A stretch of 64,000 nucleotides of DNA from Cardiobacterium hominis. GTDB lineage: Bacteria > Pseudomonadota > Gammaproteobacteria > Cardiobacteriales > Cardiobacteriaceae. Of this stretch, positions 51,186 to 60,800 are shown in pieces. Within the stretch, counting starts at the first letter, position 1. Every line of letters begins with the position of its first letter. The notes under the pieces were generated by a model. It was not told the DNA's origin and made no database searches. It saw only the letters and a list, made by a program, of their open reading frames with translations. The stretch lies in assembly GCF_900637305.1 (NCBI RefSeq), contig NZ_LR134365.1, forward strand, positions 1,604,501-1,668,500, written 5' to 3'. The position numbers were made by a program, and so were the translations under genes.

Positions 51186-52415
51186 ATGCAAAACCTCAAA
51201 GAAATCCTCGTCGGCATCCAGATGCTCTTCGTCGCCTTTGGCGCGCTGGTACTGGTGCCGCTTTTGACCGGCATCAGCCCCGCCGTCGCCCTGCTTTCCG
51301 CAGGCATTGGCACGCTCTGCTTCCAGCTCTTTACCGGGCGACAAGTGCCGATTTTCCTCGGCTCGTCCTTTGCCTTCATCGCGCCGCTTATCTACGCCAT
51401 CGGCCATTGGGGGCTGGCGGCGACGCAGGGCGGCATCATCGCCGTTTCGCTCGTCTATTTCATCCTCGCCCTGCTCATCCGCCTGCTCGGCACCGGTTTC
51501 ATTGACCGCCTTTTCCCGCCGATAGTTGTCGCGCCGGTCATCATGGTCATCGGCCTTTCGCTCGCCCCGGCGGCCGCCAACATGGCGATGGGGCTGTCCG
51601 GCGACGGTGGCACGGTGCTTTATGCCAAAGGCCCGGCGCTGGTGAGCGCGGGCGTGGCGCTCGCCGCGACCATTGCTGTCGCCCTCTACACCCGCGGCCT
51701 GACCAAACTGCTCGCCGTGTTCGCCGGCATCATCGCCGGTTACATCGCCGCTTATAGCTTGGGGCTGACCAATTTCAGCGCCGTGCAACAGGCGGACTGG
51801 TTCGTCACCCCGCCCGTCACCGCCCCCGCCTTCAATCTGGAAGCCATCCTTTTCCTGCTGCCGGTCGCGCTCGCCCCCGCGATTGAACACATCGGCGACG
51901 TTGCCGTCATCAGCCAGGTCTGCGACAAACCCTTCATGAAAACCCCCGGCCTGCACCGCACCCTCGCCGGGGACGGCATCGCCATTGCCATTGCCGGCAG
52001 CCTGGGCGGCCCGCCCGTTACCACCTACTCCGAAGTCACTGGCGCGGTTTCCATCACCGGCGCGAAAAACCCGCGCATCATGAGTTACGCCGCCATTGCC
52101 GCCATCATCCTCGCCTTCTCCGGCAAACTCGCCGCCTTCCTCAGCAATATGCCGACGCCCATCATGGGCGGCATCATGCTGCTGCTTTTTGGCTCGATTG
52201 CGGCGATGGGCGCACGCTCGCTGCTCGCGCCAAATGCCAATGTGCGCAGCGAACGCAGCGTCATTATTATCGCGGTGACGCTGGTTGTCGGTCTGGGGCA
52301 TCTCTCGGTTGACCTCGGACTCGTCCGCCTTGAAGGCATCGGCCTTTCCGCCATCATCGCCATCATCCTGAACCTCGTCCTGCCGCAACCAGAAGACGAC
52401 GGCAACGCGAACTGA
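51186..52415 (+). CDS. uraA: Uracil:proton symporter (NCS2 family)
   Basis: 409-residue nucleobase permease with 12-14 helices. It begins MQNLKEILVGIQMLFVAFGA and has the NCS2 features PIFLGSSFAFIAPL (residues about 55-68), IEHIGDVAVIS (Glu in TM8 that binds uracil, near 240) and PPVTTYSEVTGAVSITGA (TM10, near 275). It matches UraA most closely, so uracil uptake is the likely role. upp is not adjacent. Monocistronic. Confidence 0.92.
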   Translation: MQNLKEILVGIQMLFVAFGALVLVPLLTGISPAVALLSAGIGTLCFQLFTGRQVPIFLGSSFAFIAPLIYAIGHWGLAATQGGIIAVSLVYFILALLIRLLGTGFIDRLFPPIVVAPVIMVIGLSLAPAAANMAMGLSGDGGTVLYAKGPALVSAGVALAATIAVALYTRGLTKLLAVFAGIIAGYIAAYSLGLTNFSAVQQADWFVTPPVTAPAFNLEAILFLLPVALAPAIEHIGDVAVISQVCDKPFMKTPGLHRTLAGDGIAIAIAGSLGGPPVTTYSEVTGAVSITGAKNPRIMSYAAIAAIILAFSGKLAAFLSNMPTPIMGGIMLLLFGSIAAMGARSLLAPNANVRSERSVIIIAVTLVVGLGHLSVDLGLVRLEGIGLSAIIAIILNLVLPQPEDDGNAN

Positions 52416-52495
52416 CCCCGCAAGTTCGGAAAACCGCAAAATATATCCAGCGTGCTTTGCTATCCTGCCGCCGCTTTACGACATAAAGGAACAAC

Positions 52496-53218
52496 ATGCT
52501 TATCGATCTTTTGAACCACCGCCGCGCCGTGCGCCACTACAGCGACCAGCCCATCGACGCCGACACCGTGCGTGCCTGCCTCGAACAAGCCAGCCTCGCG
52601 CCGAGCAGCTCCAATATGCAGCTCTACCAGTTCATCCACGTCACCGACGCGGCGACTTTGCAAGCGCTTGCCACCGCCTGCCTCGGTCAGCAATCGGCGA
52701 CGACCGCGCAGCAAATGGTGGTCTTCGTCACCCGGCAAGACTTGTCCCGCGAGCGTGCCCGCGCGGTCATGGCGCTGGAAGCGGACAACATCCGCCGTAC
52801 CAGTCCGCCGGAAAAACAGGAAAAGCGTCTTGCCAACAACCGTGCCTATTACGGCAAATTTCTGCCTTTCATGTATGCGCGCTGCTTCGGCCTGCTTGGC
52901 GTCCTGCGCAAGCTGCTGTTCGGCGCGGTCAGCCTGTTCCGCCCGCTGTACACCGATTGCAGCGAGGCGGATATGCGCGTCGTCGTGCATAAAAGCTGTG
53001 CGCTGGCCGCGCAAACCTTCATGCTGGCGATGAGCGAGGCGGGCTACGATACCTGTCCGCTGGAAGGACTGGACAGCCGCCGCGTCAAACGCACCCTCGG
53101 TCTGCCGCGCGGCGCGGAAATCAACATGATCGTCAGCTGTGGCATCCGCAAAGAAGGACACGGCATTTGGGGCGAACGCCACCGCCTGCCGTTTGCAGAG
53201 GTTTACCGCCGCGTGTAA
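52496..53218 (+). CDS. Nitroreductase family protein
   Basis: 240-residue FMN-dependent NAD(P)H oxidoreductase fold. N-terminal LLNHRRAVRHYSDQPID and SLAPSSSNMQLYQF form the FMN-phosphate site; the C-terminal CPLEGLDSRRVKRTLGLP and NMIVSCGIRK are also family-like. Physiological substrate unknown; such enzymes reduce nitro compounds or quinones. Single gene, AAGGA ribosome site 7 bp before the ATG. Confidence 0.9.
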   Translation: MLIDLLNHRRAVRHYSDQPIDADTVRACLEQASLAPSSSNMQLYQFIHVTDAATLQALATACLGQQSATTAQQMVVFVTRQDLSRERARAVMALEADNIRRTSPPEKQEKRLANNRAYYGKFLPFMYARCFGLLGVLRKLLFGAVSLFRPLYTDCSEADMRVVVHKSCALAAQTFMLAMSEAGYDTCPLEGLDSRRVKRTLGLPRGAEINMIVSCGIRKEGHGIWGERHRLPFAEVYRRV

Positions 53219-53241
53219 AGACGAGGTTCGTCCTGCGACAT

Positions 53242-53268
53242 AAAAGCCCGCGATGCGGGCTTTTTTTA
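53242..53268 (+). terminator. Terminator of nitroreductase gene
   Basis: Stem AAAAGCCCGC / GCGGGCTTTT with GAT loop and a seven-T run. Confidence 0.9.
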
Positions 53269-53354
53269 TGGACATCTGCGGTGCGCGGTCGCGTTCTCAA
53301 AGTGCGTGAGTGTCGTTTTGTGTGGTGCGCCAAGGCGCGCCTTATGGTGGGGAA

Positions 53355-54635
53355 TCAGCGCGGAAAGCGGATTTCTACCCGCAGGCCGTGCGCGTGGTTT
53401 TTGGCGTCGCGCAGGCTGAGTGTCGCGCCGTGTTTGTCGCACAGGCTTTTGACGATGGCAAGGCCGAGGCCGGTGCCTTCTTCTTCGCTGCCAAGCTGGC
53501 GGTAGAAGGGGTCGAGGACGCGCGCGCGTTCGTCTGCGGCGATGCCGGGGCCGTTGTCTTCGACGATGAGGGTGATGGCGTCGGCGCTGGTTTCGAGGTC
53601 AAGGTCGATGCGGCTGCCGGGCGGGCTGTAGCGCAGGGCGTTGTCGGCGAGGTTTTTGCCGAGGGTGTATAGCTCTGCGGCGGGGACGGGCAGGGTCGCG
53701 TCTTGTTCGCTGGCGATGCCGAGGTCGCTGTGTTTGCGGTCGGCGAGCGGCAGCAGGGTTTCGATAATTTGGCGGTAGGTGTCCTGCACGCGGCTCGTGG
53801 CGGGGGCGGTGGTTTCTGCGTGCTGGCTGCGCGCGAGGAGCAGGAGTTGTTCGAGCAGCGCGGCGGTGCGGCGGATGCCGGTGCGCAGGGTGTCAAGTTG
53901 GGCGCGGGCGGCGGGGTCGTTCGTGTATGGCGCGAGGCGTTCGGCTTGCAGGGTGAGCGCGGTCATCGGGGTGCGCAGTTCGTGCGCGGCGTCGGCGATG
54001 AAGCGTTTTTCGCGGCGCAGGGTGGCGTCGATGCGCGTGAGCAGGCGGTTGGTGGCGTGGATGATGCCGCGCATTTCTTGTGGCACGCCGTCAGTGGCGA
54101 GCAGTGAGAGGTCGTCTTCGGTGCGGGCTTCGATGTCGCGCGTCAGGCGGCGCACCGGCCGCAGGGCGCGGTGGATGGTGTAGAGGCTGGTCAGTGCGAG
54201 GATGGGCACGAGCAGGAGCAGCGGCAGGATGGCGTGCCAGGCGCTGGCGCTGGCGATTTGGTCGCGGCTTTCGGTGTCCTGGATGAGGGCTAAGCGCTGG
54301 CCGTCGGGGTAGGTGTGGAGGTAGGCGCGGTAGGGGCGGTCGTGGCGGCGCAGGTCGTGGTAGCCGTCGCCGGGTTTTTTGCCGAGGAAGCGGCCGTAGC
54401 GGCCGGTTCGGCTGACGGTTTCGATGTCGATGCGGTTGTCGTCGTCCAGGTCGGCGCGCGGTGGCGGGTTGTTCGGGTCGATGAGGAGGGCGGTTTGGCG
54501 CAGGATGTCGTCCTGGTAGTCGTGCGCTTCGTCGTGGATGGCGTGGTAGGCGGCGATGCCGGCGACCAGGGCGACGAGCAGGGTGGTGAGGGTGAGGCTG
54601 GCGGCAAGGCGCAGGCGTAGGGAGGGGGCGTTCAT
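53355..54635 (-). CDS. Sensor histidine kinase (two-component system)
   Basis: 426 residues from ATG 54635, which overlaps the regulator stop (ATGA). Two membrane helices (about 10-30 and 135-155) flank a short periplasmic domain of about 105 residues. HAMP follows, then HisKA with the phosphoacceptor FIADAAHELRTPMTAL (His near residue 228), and HATPase_c with N-box LADNALRYSPPG, VEDNGPGI and GTGLGLAIVKSLC. General architecture is like QseC/PmrB. Its regulator is immediately upstream and a PepSY protein precedes that, a grouping often tied to envelope or cationic stress sensing. Confidence 0.92.
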   Translation of the reverse strand: MNAPSLRLRLAASLTLTTLLVALVAGIAAYHAIHDEAHDYQDDILRQTALLIDPNNPPPRADLDDDNRIDIETVSRTGRYGRFLGKKPGDGYHDLRRHDRPYRAYLHTYPDGQRLALIQDTESRDQIASASAWHAILPLLLLVPILALTSLYTIHRALRPVRRLTRDIEARTEDDLSLLATDGVPQEMRGIIHATNRLLTRIDATLRREKRFIADAAHELRTPMTALTLQAERLAPYTNDPAARAQLDTLRTGIRRTAALLEQLLLLARSQHAETTAPATSRVQDTYRQIIETLLPLADRKHSDLGIASEQDATLPVPAAELYTLGKNLADNALRYSPPGSRIDLDLETSADAITLIVEDNGPGIAADERARVLDPFYRQLGSEEEGTGLGLAIVKSLCDKHGATLSLRDAKNHAHGLRVEIRFPR

Positions 54636-55309
54636 GGGGTTTTGGCTTCGCGGGCGACGCACCAGCCGACGCCGCGCACGTTGCGGATGCTGTCGGCGCC
54701 CAGTTTTTTGCGCAGGGCGTGGATGAGGTAGTCGATGGCGTTGCTTTCGACTTCTTCGCCCCAGCCGTAGGTTTTGTCTTCGAGTTCGGCGCGCGAGAGG
54801 ATGTGTCCGGGGCGCTGCATCAGCGCGTGCAGGATGGTGTATTCGCGCGCGGTCAGTTGGCGGGTTTCGCCGTTGTCGTGGCGGCGCGCTTCGTGGGTGG
54901 CGGGGTTCAGGGTGATGATGCCGTTGTCGAGTTCGTTGTTGGCGCTGTGCTGGCCGTGGCGGCGCAGGACGGCGCGCATCCGCGCCAGCAGTTCGGCCAG
55001 TTCGAAGGGTTTGATGAGGTAGTCGTCCGCGCCGCCATCGAGTCCGCGCAGGCGGCTGTCGAGGTCGTCGCGCGCGGTGAGGATGAGTACCGGCGTGGCG
55101 GCGTTTTGGCGTAGTTCAGCGAGTACGTCCAGCCCGTCTTTTTTCGGCAGGCCGAGGTCGAGGAGGATGAGGTCGTAGTTTTCGCTTGCGGCGGCACGCA
55201 GTGCCATCGCGCCGTCTTTGACCCAATCGACGGCGTAGGCGGCGTCTTTGAGTCCGGCGTGGACGGCTTCGCCTATCATGCGGTCGTCTTCGGCAAGCAG
55301 GATGCGCAT
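54632..55309 (-). CDS. OmpR-family response regulator
   Basis: 225 residues. Receiver domain with acidic pair EDD (residues 6-8), phosphoacceptor Asp in LILLDLGLPKKDGL (Asp51), Thr in LILTARDD and Lys in LIKPFELAEL. The C-terminal winged helix has LTAREYTILHALMQRPGHIL and the recognition region ESNAIDYLIHALRKKLG, ending in IRNVRGVGW. QseB/PmrA-like. Stop overlaps the kinase start, so the two are translationally coupled. Confidence 0.95.
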   Translation of the reverse strand: MRILLAEDDRMIGEAVHAGLKDAAYAVDWVKDGAMALRAAASENYDLILLDLGLPKKDGLDVLAELRQNAATPVLILTARDDLDSRLRGLDGGADDYLIKPFELAELLARMRAVLRRHGQHSANNELDNGIITLNPATHEARRHDNGETRQLTAREYTILHALMQRPGHILSRAELEDKTYGWGEEVESNAIDYLIHALRKKLGADSIRNVRGVGWCVAREAKTP

Positions 55310-55420
55310 TGGGGTTCCTGGGGTTGGGGTTGCGGGATGCGCCGGGGCGCGGTGAGGGCAAGGGGTTAAGGTGATGGATGGCGTAGTCGGGTTGTTGTTT
55401 GTTCTGCAGCGGTATTTTCG

Positions 55421-55527
55421 TGGACGCTACTTCCTCCCCAAGCCTCCCCCCGGACCCCATGCAAAATGTATCCGCATTTTGCGTGGGAACCCGCCCGCTG
55501 CGGACTTCGTCCTGCGTGGGAGGGTGC
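55421..55527. repeat. Palindromic repeat with nested hairpin (before PepSY gene end)
   Basis: Fills most of the 230-bp gap between the regulator and PepSY genes. Contains CTTCCTCCCCAAGCCTCCCC, then a nested imperfect stem CCCATGCAAAATG / CGCATTTTGCGTGGG (55456-55488) followed by AACCC, then CGCTGCGGACTTCGTCCTGC-GTGGGAGGG. The nested stem followed by GGGAACCC parallels 24779-24815 with a different arm sequence. Confidence 0.78.
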
Positions 55528-55539
55528 TGTTTCGCGGGT

Positions 55540-56175
55540 TTATTGTGCTGCCGGGGTGTTTGCCGGTGCTTCTGCGGGCGGGGGCGGCGGCGGGTTGTTG
55601 CCGTCTTTCATGCCCATGTGCGGCGGGCGTTTTTTTTCGCCGCTGCGCAGTATTTTGCCGTCATCCGCGCTGATGTCGGCGAAGTGGCGGCTGCCGTCGC
55701 TGCCAATCAGCTCGATTTCATAGACAAGGCCGCTGCGTTTGCCGTCCAGGTCGGCTTCAACGACTTTGGCGCCTGTTTCGCGCTCGGCGGTTTCTATCGC
55801 CTGGGTGATGGTGATGGTGCCACGGCGCGGCAGGTCGTCTTCGTATTCGCTCTGGCGCTTGGTGATTTCGCCGGTGATGGCATCCACGCGGATTTCGTAT
55901 TCTTGTTTGTCGTCGTGCAGGTCGATTTCATAGACGGCGCTGCCACGGTGCAGTTCGAGGTCCAAGTTGTCGGCGGTGGCGTTGGTGTCTTTTTCGGCGA
56001 TGGCGATGGCTTGTGCGGCGCTGATTTTGCTCTGCTCCAGCGCGACGACGTCCTGGCGCGGGCCGCCATGTTTGTGGCCTTTATGGCCTTTGTGGTCGTG
56101 GTCAGCGAGGGCAAGGCCGCTACTGAGCAGGGCAGCGAGGCCGAGGGCGGCGAGGAAGGTTTTTTGGGTTGTCAT
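55540..56175 (-). CDS. Exported double-PepSY domain protein
   Basis: 211 residues from ATG 56175 (AGGAG 8 bp upstream), with signal peptide MTTQKTFLAALGLAALLSSG ending LALA and a His-rich mature start (DHDHKGHKGHKHGG). Two PepSY units follow: ISAAQAIAIAEKDTNA...YEIDLHDDKQEYEIRVDAITGEI and ITITQAIETAERETGA...YEIELIGSDGSRHFADISADDGKIL. The tail is Pro-rich. PepSY domains bind or inhibit peptidases or metals; the His-rich start suggests metal. It probably heads the operon with the two-component genes, separated by a repeat. Confidence 0.88.
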   Translation of the reverse strand: MTTQKTFLAALGLAALLSSGLALADHDHKGHKGHKHGGPRQDVVALEQSKISAAQAIAIAEKDTNATADNLDLELHRGSAVYEIDLHDDKQEYEIRVDAITGEITKRQSEYEDDLPRRGTITITQAIETAERETGAKVVEADLDGKRSGLVYEIELIGSDGSRHFADISADDGKILRSGEKKRPPHMGMKDGNNPPPPPPAEAPANTPAAQ

Positions 56176-56264
56176 TTGGCTAACTCCTAAAGGTTTTGGG
56201 TTCATATCGGTGGGCTTGTGCTTTCCGATGGCGCGCATTGTAGCGGCGCTTTTTTAGGGGAAGA

Positions 56265-57632
56265 TTAGGAGGCGTTTTCCGCTTGCAACCGCTGCCGGTA
56301 ACGCGCGGCGGCCGCGTGATAGAACGGTTTGGGCTGGATTTGCCGCGAGACGGGCGTGGCGATGAGGCAGGCGGTCATCAGCCAGATGAGCAGCGGCTGG
56401 CTGCCGGTCATTTCCATGACGACCACGCTGGCCGTTACCGGCGACTGCGTTGCGCCCGCGAGGAAGGCGGCGGTGCAGAGCAACACCAGCAGGTTGTGAT
56501 CGGCCGCGCCACCGGTCAGCACCCACAGGCCGCTGCCGATGCCCGCGCCGGTCGTCAGCGACGGGGTGAAGATGCCGCCGGCGATGCCGCTCCAGTAGGT
56601 GGCGACCGTCGCCAGCAGTTTGGCGGGGCCGAGGTAGTGCGGTTGCAGTATTTCGCCGTCCAGTGCCTGCGCGACGGTGTGATAGCCGGTGCCGTAAGTC
56701 TGGCCGTGCGTGTGGTGGCCGATGGCGGCAAGGACGAGGCCGAGCAGCGCGGCAAATATCACCGGATGACGCACCAGCCAGCCGCGAAGGAAAGCGGGGG
56801 CGTAGCCGAGCGCGCCCTTGGCGAGCAGGCGGGCGAAAATGCCGCCCGCGATGCCGCAGACCACGCCGCAGAGCGCGACCCAGAAAATCATGTGCGGGAT
56901 GGTGGTCGCGCCGGTGTAGGCCGGAAAATAAGGATTGTTGCCCTTGATGGCGACGAGGATGAAGCCCGATGCCAGCACGCCGAGCAACAGGCGGCGTTCC
57001 CAGCGCAAATGCAGGCCGCGCCCCAGTTCCTCAATGGCGAAGATGATGCCCGCAAGCGGCGCGTTGAAAGCGGCGGCAAGACCACCGGCGGCGCCGGTGG
57101 CAATCAGCTCGTTTGCGCTCAAACCGCTGAAGGCGAGACGGTGGCGGCGGCAGTAGGCGCCCCAGGCGAGCATTACCGCAGCACCGACCTGCACCGACGG
57201 CCCTTCGCGCCCGACCGAAGCGCCAATCAGCATCGCCAAAAACGTCAGCGGAATTTTCCATAACGTCTGCGGCCAGGCGATGAGGCGCTCCTTGTTCGCG
57301 CCATAAGGCAGGCCAAGAGCGGCGATGACCTGCGGAATACCACTGCCCGCCACATACGGCGCGTGATTACGGGTGAACCAGGCAAGCAGCGCCATGCCGG
57401 GCGGCAGGATGAACCACGGCGCGAGCGGCCAGGCCGCTGCCCAAAAGCGGTTGGCATCCAGCGCATAATCGGCCAAGGCGGCGAAAGTAAGCGAGGCGAG
57501 CGCGACCAGCGTCGCGCCGACGAGCAGGCAGGAAAGTTCCAGCGTTTTGCGTGAAATACGCGAGGACTGGCGCAGTTTTTTATGAATGAAATGGCGCAGT
57601 TTGGCGCTGCGCGCGCCGAGAGAGGGGAGCAT
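56265..57632 (-). CDS. clcA: H+/Cl- antiporter ClcA-type
   Basis: 455-residue CLC-family membrane protein. Selectivity-filter segments are intact: GSGIPQVIAA, GREGPSVQVGA (gating Glu) and GIFTPSL. FAIEELGRGLHLR carries the proton-pathway Glu that distinguishes exchangers from channels, so 2Cl-/H+ antiport is likely. Helps survive acid shock in E. coli. N-terminus MLPSLGARSAKLRHFIHKKL is cytoplasmic and basic. Monocistronic. Confidence 0.94.
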   Translation of the reverse strand: MLPSLGARSAKLRHFIHKKLRQSSRISRKTLELSCLLVGATLVALASLTFAALADYALDANRFWAAAWPLAPWFILPPGMALLAWFTRNHAPYVAGSGIPQVIAALGLPYGANKERLIAWPQTLWKIPLTFLAMLIGASVGREGPSVQVGAAVMLAWGAYCRRHRLAFSGLSANELIATGAAGGLAAAFNAPLAGIIFAIEELGRGLHLRWERRLLLGVLASGFILVAIKGNNPYFPAYTGATTIPHMIFWVALCGVVCGIAGGIFARLLAKGALGYAPAFLRGWLVRHPVIFAALLGLVLAAIGHHTHGQTYGTGYHTVAQALDGEILQPHYLGPAKLLATVATYWSGIAGGIFTPSLTTGAGIGSGLWVLTGGAADHNLLVLLCTAAFLAGATQSPVTASVVVMEMTGSQPLLIWLMTACLIATPVSRQIQPKPFYHAAAARYRQRLQAENAS

Positions 57633-57805
57633 GATGATTTTCGGAAATGAAGCCGGAAGCGGGAATTTTACCGGGAAACCGCGTGGCAGGGAGCTTTACA
57701 AGAGTAGCGCACATAAACCGGAAAACCTCTCACGAATCACGAAGCGACGCCCAACCCCTAACCGCGCTATCATTAACAACTACTAACCCAGAAAGGAATC
57801 CCAAA

Positions 57806-60800
57806 ATGAGCAACATCGCCCTCACCCTAAAAACCGCCGAAGGCCACACCATTGCCCGATACGACCTGAACACCGCGCGCGTCGAACAAATCGACGCCAT
57901 CAACGGCGCGTACTACCAATTCACCGACGCGGCGACCGGCACTGGTCCGGTCCGCATCGACACCGCGCGCAGTGGCGACGACCTGCTTATATCCTTTGAC
58001 AACAGCAACGGCACCGACCTCATCATCAAAGACTACTTCGCGCGCGGCGAAGGGGCGCTGGTCGGCATGCAGAATAACGGCGAACTCTACCGCTATCCCG
58101 TCATCGTCACCCCCGAACACGTGCTCGCCGAGCATATTGAGACCGCCCCCGCTTATGCTAGCGGTGCAGAAGGCGCAGTTGCCGCAGGCAGTAGCGGAGG
58201 TCCCTCCACCCTGGGCGTACTTGGCACCATCGGCGCGGTAGGACTCGTTGCCGGTGGCATCGCCATTGCCGCGCACAACCACGACAAACACCACAAAAAC
58301 GACCATCACGACAACCCGCCGAACCCGCAACCGCCGACGCCACAAAACCCAAGCAATCCCGGCAACACCCCGACCCCGCCGAACCAAAATCCGGGCAACA
58401 ACACCAACCCGCTGTTCCCACCCGGCCCGAACAATCCCAACAACCCGAATCCGAATAATCCCAATCCACAACCCAACCCGAACCCACAACCCAACCCCAA
58501 CCCACAACCCAACCCCAACCCGCAACCCAACCCCAACCCGAATCCGCAACCGAACCCGAACCCGAACCCGAACCCGAACCCGAACCCGAACCCGAACCCG
58601 AACCCGAACCCACAACCCGCGCCAAACAAAGCGGGTACCGTCACCATCAGCGGCACACCGAAAGTAGGCGAGACGCTGACCGCGACCGTCAAGGACGACG
58701 ACGGCTTTGACAGCGCCAAAGTGAAATACCAATGGCTGGCTGACGGCAAACCGATAGCGGGCGCGACCGATGCCACCTTCACCCCGACTGCGGCACAAAA
58801 AGGCGCGAAAATCACGGTGCAGGCGACCTACGACGACCAGGCCAACCACCACGAAGCCCCCATCAGCACCGCAACACAGCCGGTCAGTGACAGCGGCAGC
58901 ACCCCGCCGCCGCAGCCACAAAACCAGGCGCCGACGGACATCCAGCTTTCCGAAACCCAAATTATCGAAGGCAAAGACGGCGCGACGGTGGGCAAACTGA
59001 CGACGACCGACCCGGACGCAGGTGATCAACACACCTACAAAGTAAGCGACGACCGCTTTGAAGTAACCGCCGACGGCACGCTGAAGCTCAAAGACGGCAA
59101 ACATCTCGACTACGCGACCGAAAAAACCGTCACCCTGCAAATCACCAGCGACGACGGCTACGGCGGCAGCTACAACAAAACCTTCACCCTGAACGTACAG
59201 GACGACCCGAACTACCCGACGCCGAACCCGCAGCCGCCGACTCCTCCTGGAACCAACCACGAAGGCACCGTCAGCATCACGGGCGAGGCGAAAGTGGGCG
59301 AAACCCTGACCGCGACCGTTAACGACGATGACGGCGTCCCGGCAAACGTTACCTACCAATGGCTGGCGAATGGTGTTGCCATTGCCGGCGCAACCGGCAG
59401 CAGCTACCAGCTGACCGCCGCAGAAGCAGGCAAAACCATCAGCGTGCGCGCGACCTACACCGACAACGCGCAGCACTCTGAAGCGCCGACCAGCGCCGCG
59501 ACCACACCAGTGGTTGACCCCGCCAATCCGAACCCGCAGCCGCCACAACCGCAACCGAACCACGAAGGTGACGTTGCCATCAGCGGCAACGCCAAAGTAG
59601 GCGAAACCCTGACCGCGCAAGTGCACGACGCCGACCAGTTTGACGAAGCCAAAGTCAACTACCAATGGCAGCGCGACGGGCAGCCAATTGCTAACGCGAA
59701 CAGCAAAACCTACACCCTGACCGCCGAAGACGAAGGGCACAAAATCAGCGTCAAAGCCGAATACACCGACAACGCGGGTAACAAAGAAAGCCACGATGCC
59801 GAAAGCGGCATCGTCCAACCGCAGAGCTCAACCAACCAGGCGCCGACCGACATCACCCTCGACAATGACAAAGTCGCGGAAGGCAAAGACGGCGCGACGG
59901 TGGGCAAACTGACCACGACCGACCCGGATACAGGCGATAAACACACCTACAAAGTGAGCGACGACCGCTTTGAAGTGACCGCCGACGGCACGCTGAAGCT
60001 CAAAGATGGCAAACACCTCGACTACGCGAACGAAAAAACCGTCACCCTGCAAATCACAACCGATGACGGCCACGGCGGCAGCTACAACAAAACCTTCACC
60101 CTGAACGTGCAGGACGACCCGAACTACCCGCCGGTCAACCCGCCACAACCGCAACCGAACCACGAAGGCGACGTCGCCATCAGCGGCAACGCCAAAGTAG
60201 GCGAAACCCTGACCGCGCAAGTGCACGACGCCGACCAGTTTGACGAAGCCAAAGTCAACTACCAATGGCAGCGCGACGGGCAGCCAATTGCTAACGCGAA
60301 CAGCAAAACCTACACCCTGACCGCCGAAGACGAAGGACACAAAATCAGCGTCAAAGCCGAATACACCGACAACGCGGGCAACAAAGAAAGCCACGACGCC
60401 GAAAGCGGCGTGGTGCAGCCGCAGAGCTCGACCAACCAGGCGCCGACCGACATCAGCCTCGACAATGACAAAGTCGCAGAAGGCAAAGACGGCGCGGCAA
60501 TCGGCAAACTGACCACGACCGACCCGGACGCGGGTGATCAACACACCTACAAAGTGAGCGACGACCGCTTTGAAGTGACCGCCGACGGCACCCTCAAACT
60601 CAAAGCCGGACAGCACCTCGACTACGCGACCGAAAAAACCGTCAACCTGCAAATCACCAGCGACGACGGCCACGACGGTACCTACAACAAGACCTTCACC
60701 CTGAACGTGCAGGATGACCCGAACTACCCGCCGGTCAACCCGCCGCAACCGCAGCCGAACCACGAAGGCGACGTTGCCATCAGCGGCAACGCCAAAGTAG

